DNA from: Blastococcus sp. PRF04-17
GTDB taxonomy: Bacteria > Actinomycetota > Actinomycetes > Mycobacteriales > Geodermatophilaceae
Assembly: GCF_023016265.1 (NCBI RefSeq)
Contig: NZ_CP095412.1
Coordinates: 2,232,001-2,296,000 of the forward strand
Length of the DNA stretch: 64,000 bases
Direction: 5' to 3'
Shown: positions 62,333 to 64,000 of the stretch, in pieces
How positions within the stretch are numbered: the stretch's first letter is position 1
Layout: the number at the start of each line of letters is the position of its first letter
Program-made: the position numbers and the translations under genes
The notes under the pieces: model-generated
What the model was told of the DNA's origin: nothing
The model's input: the letters and a program-made list of their open reading frames with translations, nothing else
Databases searched by the model: none

Positions 62333-64000
62333 GGCCGCCTCGCGCGACGACGCGATCGCCGCCGCGCGCGAACAGTTCGGCCCCCAGGCCCGGGTGGTCG
62401 GCGTCCGCCGCGTGCGGTCCGGCGGCGTCCTGGGCTTCTTCGCCACCGAGCGCTACGTCGCGGAGGTGGCTCCCGAGCCGGCGCGTCCCTCCGTTCCCGT
62501 CCCGTCCCGCGCGCGGGCCTTCGAGGACGACCGGTCCTTCGGCCCCGAGGACGACGTCGCGCCGGCCGACTTCTCCTCCCCGCTGGCCTCCGCCGCGCCC
62601 GCTCGCGCCCGCGGCGCCGCTCCCGCGCGCAACGGCGCCGCCGCCTGGGCCGCAGAGGCCACCCGCAGCTCCGATGACTCCTCCGCGCGCCCCTCGCCCC
62701 GGCCCGCCACCGCCGCGGCGGCGGCACGCTCAGCCGCCCCGCCTCCGTGGCAGGCCACCCCGGTGCACCCTGCGGCGCGGGACGAGGACCGGGTGAGCGA
62801 GCTCGCCGGCCTGCTGGGCCAGCAGCAGGAACGCGCCGACACCGACCACTCCCGGACCGCGTTTCCGCGCGCTTCTTTCCCGCGCACGGGGACGACGACC
62901 GGGCGGAGCGGCTCCCTCTTCGACGACGCGGACGACGAGCCGGTGCGGGACCCGGACCAGCGGATCATCCCGGGATCCGGGTCCGGGTCCGGGTCCGGGT
63001 CCGGGGCGCCGTCGCCGTTCACCGCCGCCCTGGCGCGGATGGTCGCCGGGGACCACGACGTCCAGCAGGCGGTGCAGGAAGCCCTCGAACAACCCGCTGC
63101 CGTGCGGCCTCGCGCGCCTGCGGTGCCCTCGCCGACGTGGCCCGGGCCCATCGCGCCAGCAGAGACATCGGTGACGCCCGCCCCGGCGCGCCAGGAGGAG
63201 GAAACGGTGGGAGATCAGGTCATCGCGCCGCCTGCTCCGGAGATCGACCACCCGGTCGACGTGCCGACCTGGGCGGCCGAGCCCGAGGTCCCCGCGTCCT
63301 CGGCCTCCCCCGCGAGGAGGCCATCGCCGACCTGCTGCGCGGGGCACTGGCGCAGGGGCACTCCGACGAGGCACTCGCCGGCATCCTCCGCAAGGTCCTC
63401 GCCGGCGCCTCGCCGCAGACGGCGCTGACCGAGCCGGAGCCCGCTCCCCCGTGGCGGCTCCGATCGCCGCCGCGCCGGTCGAGGACGTCGTGCTGCCCCC
63501 GGTCGCGGAGCCCGAGGTCGCGCTGCCGGAGGTGGTCGTCCCCGAGCCAGTGCTCCCGGAGGTCGTCGTCCCCGAGTTCGCCGTCCCCGCTGCCCCGGTC
63601 GCGGCCGAGTACCACCCGGAGCCGGTGGCCGAGATCGCCGTCGCGCCGCTGCCCGAGCCGGCGCTGGAGCGCCCCGCCGAGCCGATCTACGCGGCCGCCG
63701 ACGGCGCTCCGTCGCTCTTCAGCACCCCGGACTACTCGTTCGGCGACTCGATGTGGGGCATCCCGCTGTCGCAGAGCCTGTGGGGCGAGGCCAGCTCCAC
63801 GTCGCTGACCACCGACGCCCCCATCTGGGAGGAGGTTGCGCGCGCGGAGCCGGCTGTCGAAGCCGAGGACGTCGCGGTCCAGGACGTCGAGGTCGAGGAC
63901 ACCGAGCCCGAGGACGTCGTGGTCCCGGACGCCGAGGACGTCGTGGCCGAGGACGTGGCAGACGTCGTCGTCGAGGACGTCGTCGAGGACGTCGAGGAGT
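62313..64000 (+). CDS. flhF: flagellar GTPase FlhF (partial, two one-base frameshifts)
   Basis: GTG 62313 overlaps flhA by 20 bases. N-terminal FlhF domain (RSVEAASRDDAIAAAREQFG, VRSGGVLGFFATERY), then a long disordered Ala/Pro/Arg region with SGSGSGSG, REEAIADLLRGALAQG, and at the window end a very acidic EDV-rich stretch (EDVVVPDAEDVVAEDVADV). Coding frame shifts near 63288-63305 and at the C5 run 63446-63450. The SRP-like GTPase domain is beyond the edge. Known FlhF places the flagellum at the pole; this copy has an unusually long linker. Confidence 0.85.

Noticed and set aside
1-64000. tRNA, rRNA, insertion sequence, prophage or CRISPR elements
   Set aside because: No cloverleaf, rRNA, transposase, integrase or spaced repeat pattern was recognised anywhere in the window.

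Overview
The window is about 72-74% G+C with strong G/C third-position bias, GTG starts, many 1-4 base ATGA/GTGA/TGATG overlaps and mycobacterium-like synteny (fumC, glpX, a DUF4245 gene, xseB, xseA, an Rv1109c-like gene and ispH in one neighbourhood). Together with a complete polar-type flagellar locus, this points to a motile actinobacterium. Geodermatophilaceae (Blastococcus/Geodermatophilus/Modestobacter) is the best guess, from overall gene content only.

Region 1 (1-29.8 kb) is chromosomal housekeeping and accessory DNA. It holds: an ECF41-type sigma factor operon with its carboxymuconolactone-decarboxylase-like and flavoprotein partners; a secreted B-type lectin; YchF; an ABC transporter with a NarL-type two-component system and a divergent TetR regulator with two operator-like palindromes; an alkylation repair pair (Ada/AlkA fusion and Ogt); RmuC; IspH; XseAB; DUF4245; GlpX; two proline-rich membrane proteins sharing a cysteine domain; fumarase; citrate synthase; an NlpC/P60-VanY cell wall protein; and a secreted beta-propeller.

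Region 2 (29.8-64 kb) is a flagellar locus. On the minus strand, reading leftwards from 35.5 kb, are flgN, flgK, flgL, fliW and csrA, then an unknown protein and an unusual sigma-factor-like protein. On the plus strand are a FliA/WhiG-type sigma factor, a decayed flagellin copy, fliC, fliD, fliS and a FliT-position gene; then flgB, flgC, fliE, fliF, fliG, fliH, fliI, fliJ, an NlpC/P60-SLT wall hydrolase, fliK, flgD and flgE; then flbD, motA, motB and fliL; then fliM, fliN, fliO, fliP, fliQ, fliR and flhB; then flhA and flhF, which runs off the end. I see no flgF, flgG, flgH or flgI, consistent with a wall with no outer membrane, and no chemotaxis genes in the window.

Several flagellar transcription units are preceded by a sigma-28-like motif (T-C-A-A/G, 15-16 bases, then GCCGATGA or a close variant), and three are followed by strong hairpins. 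The CsrA/FliW pair beside flagellin suggests the known FliW-CsrA-flagellin control loop, with GGA-loop hairpins in the csrA and fliC leaders.

fliK, flgE (twice), motA, fliM, flhF (twice) and one unrelated gene near 27.2 kb each carry a single-base loss, mostly in G or C runs. Coding character continues on both sides, so assembly error is more likely than decay. The flagellin copy at 36.6-37.2 kb shows what real decay looks like here.
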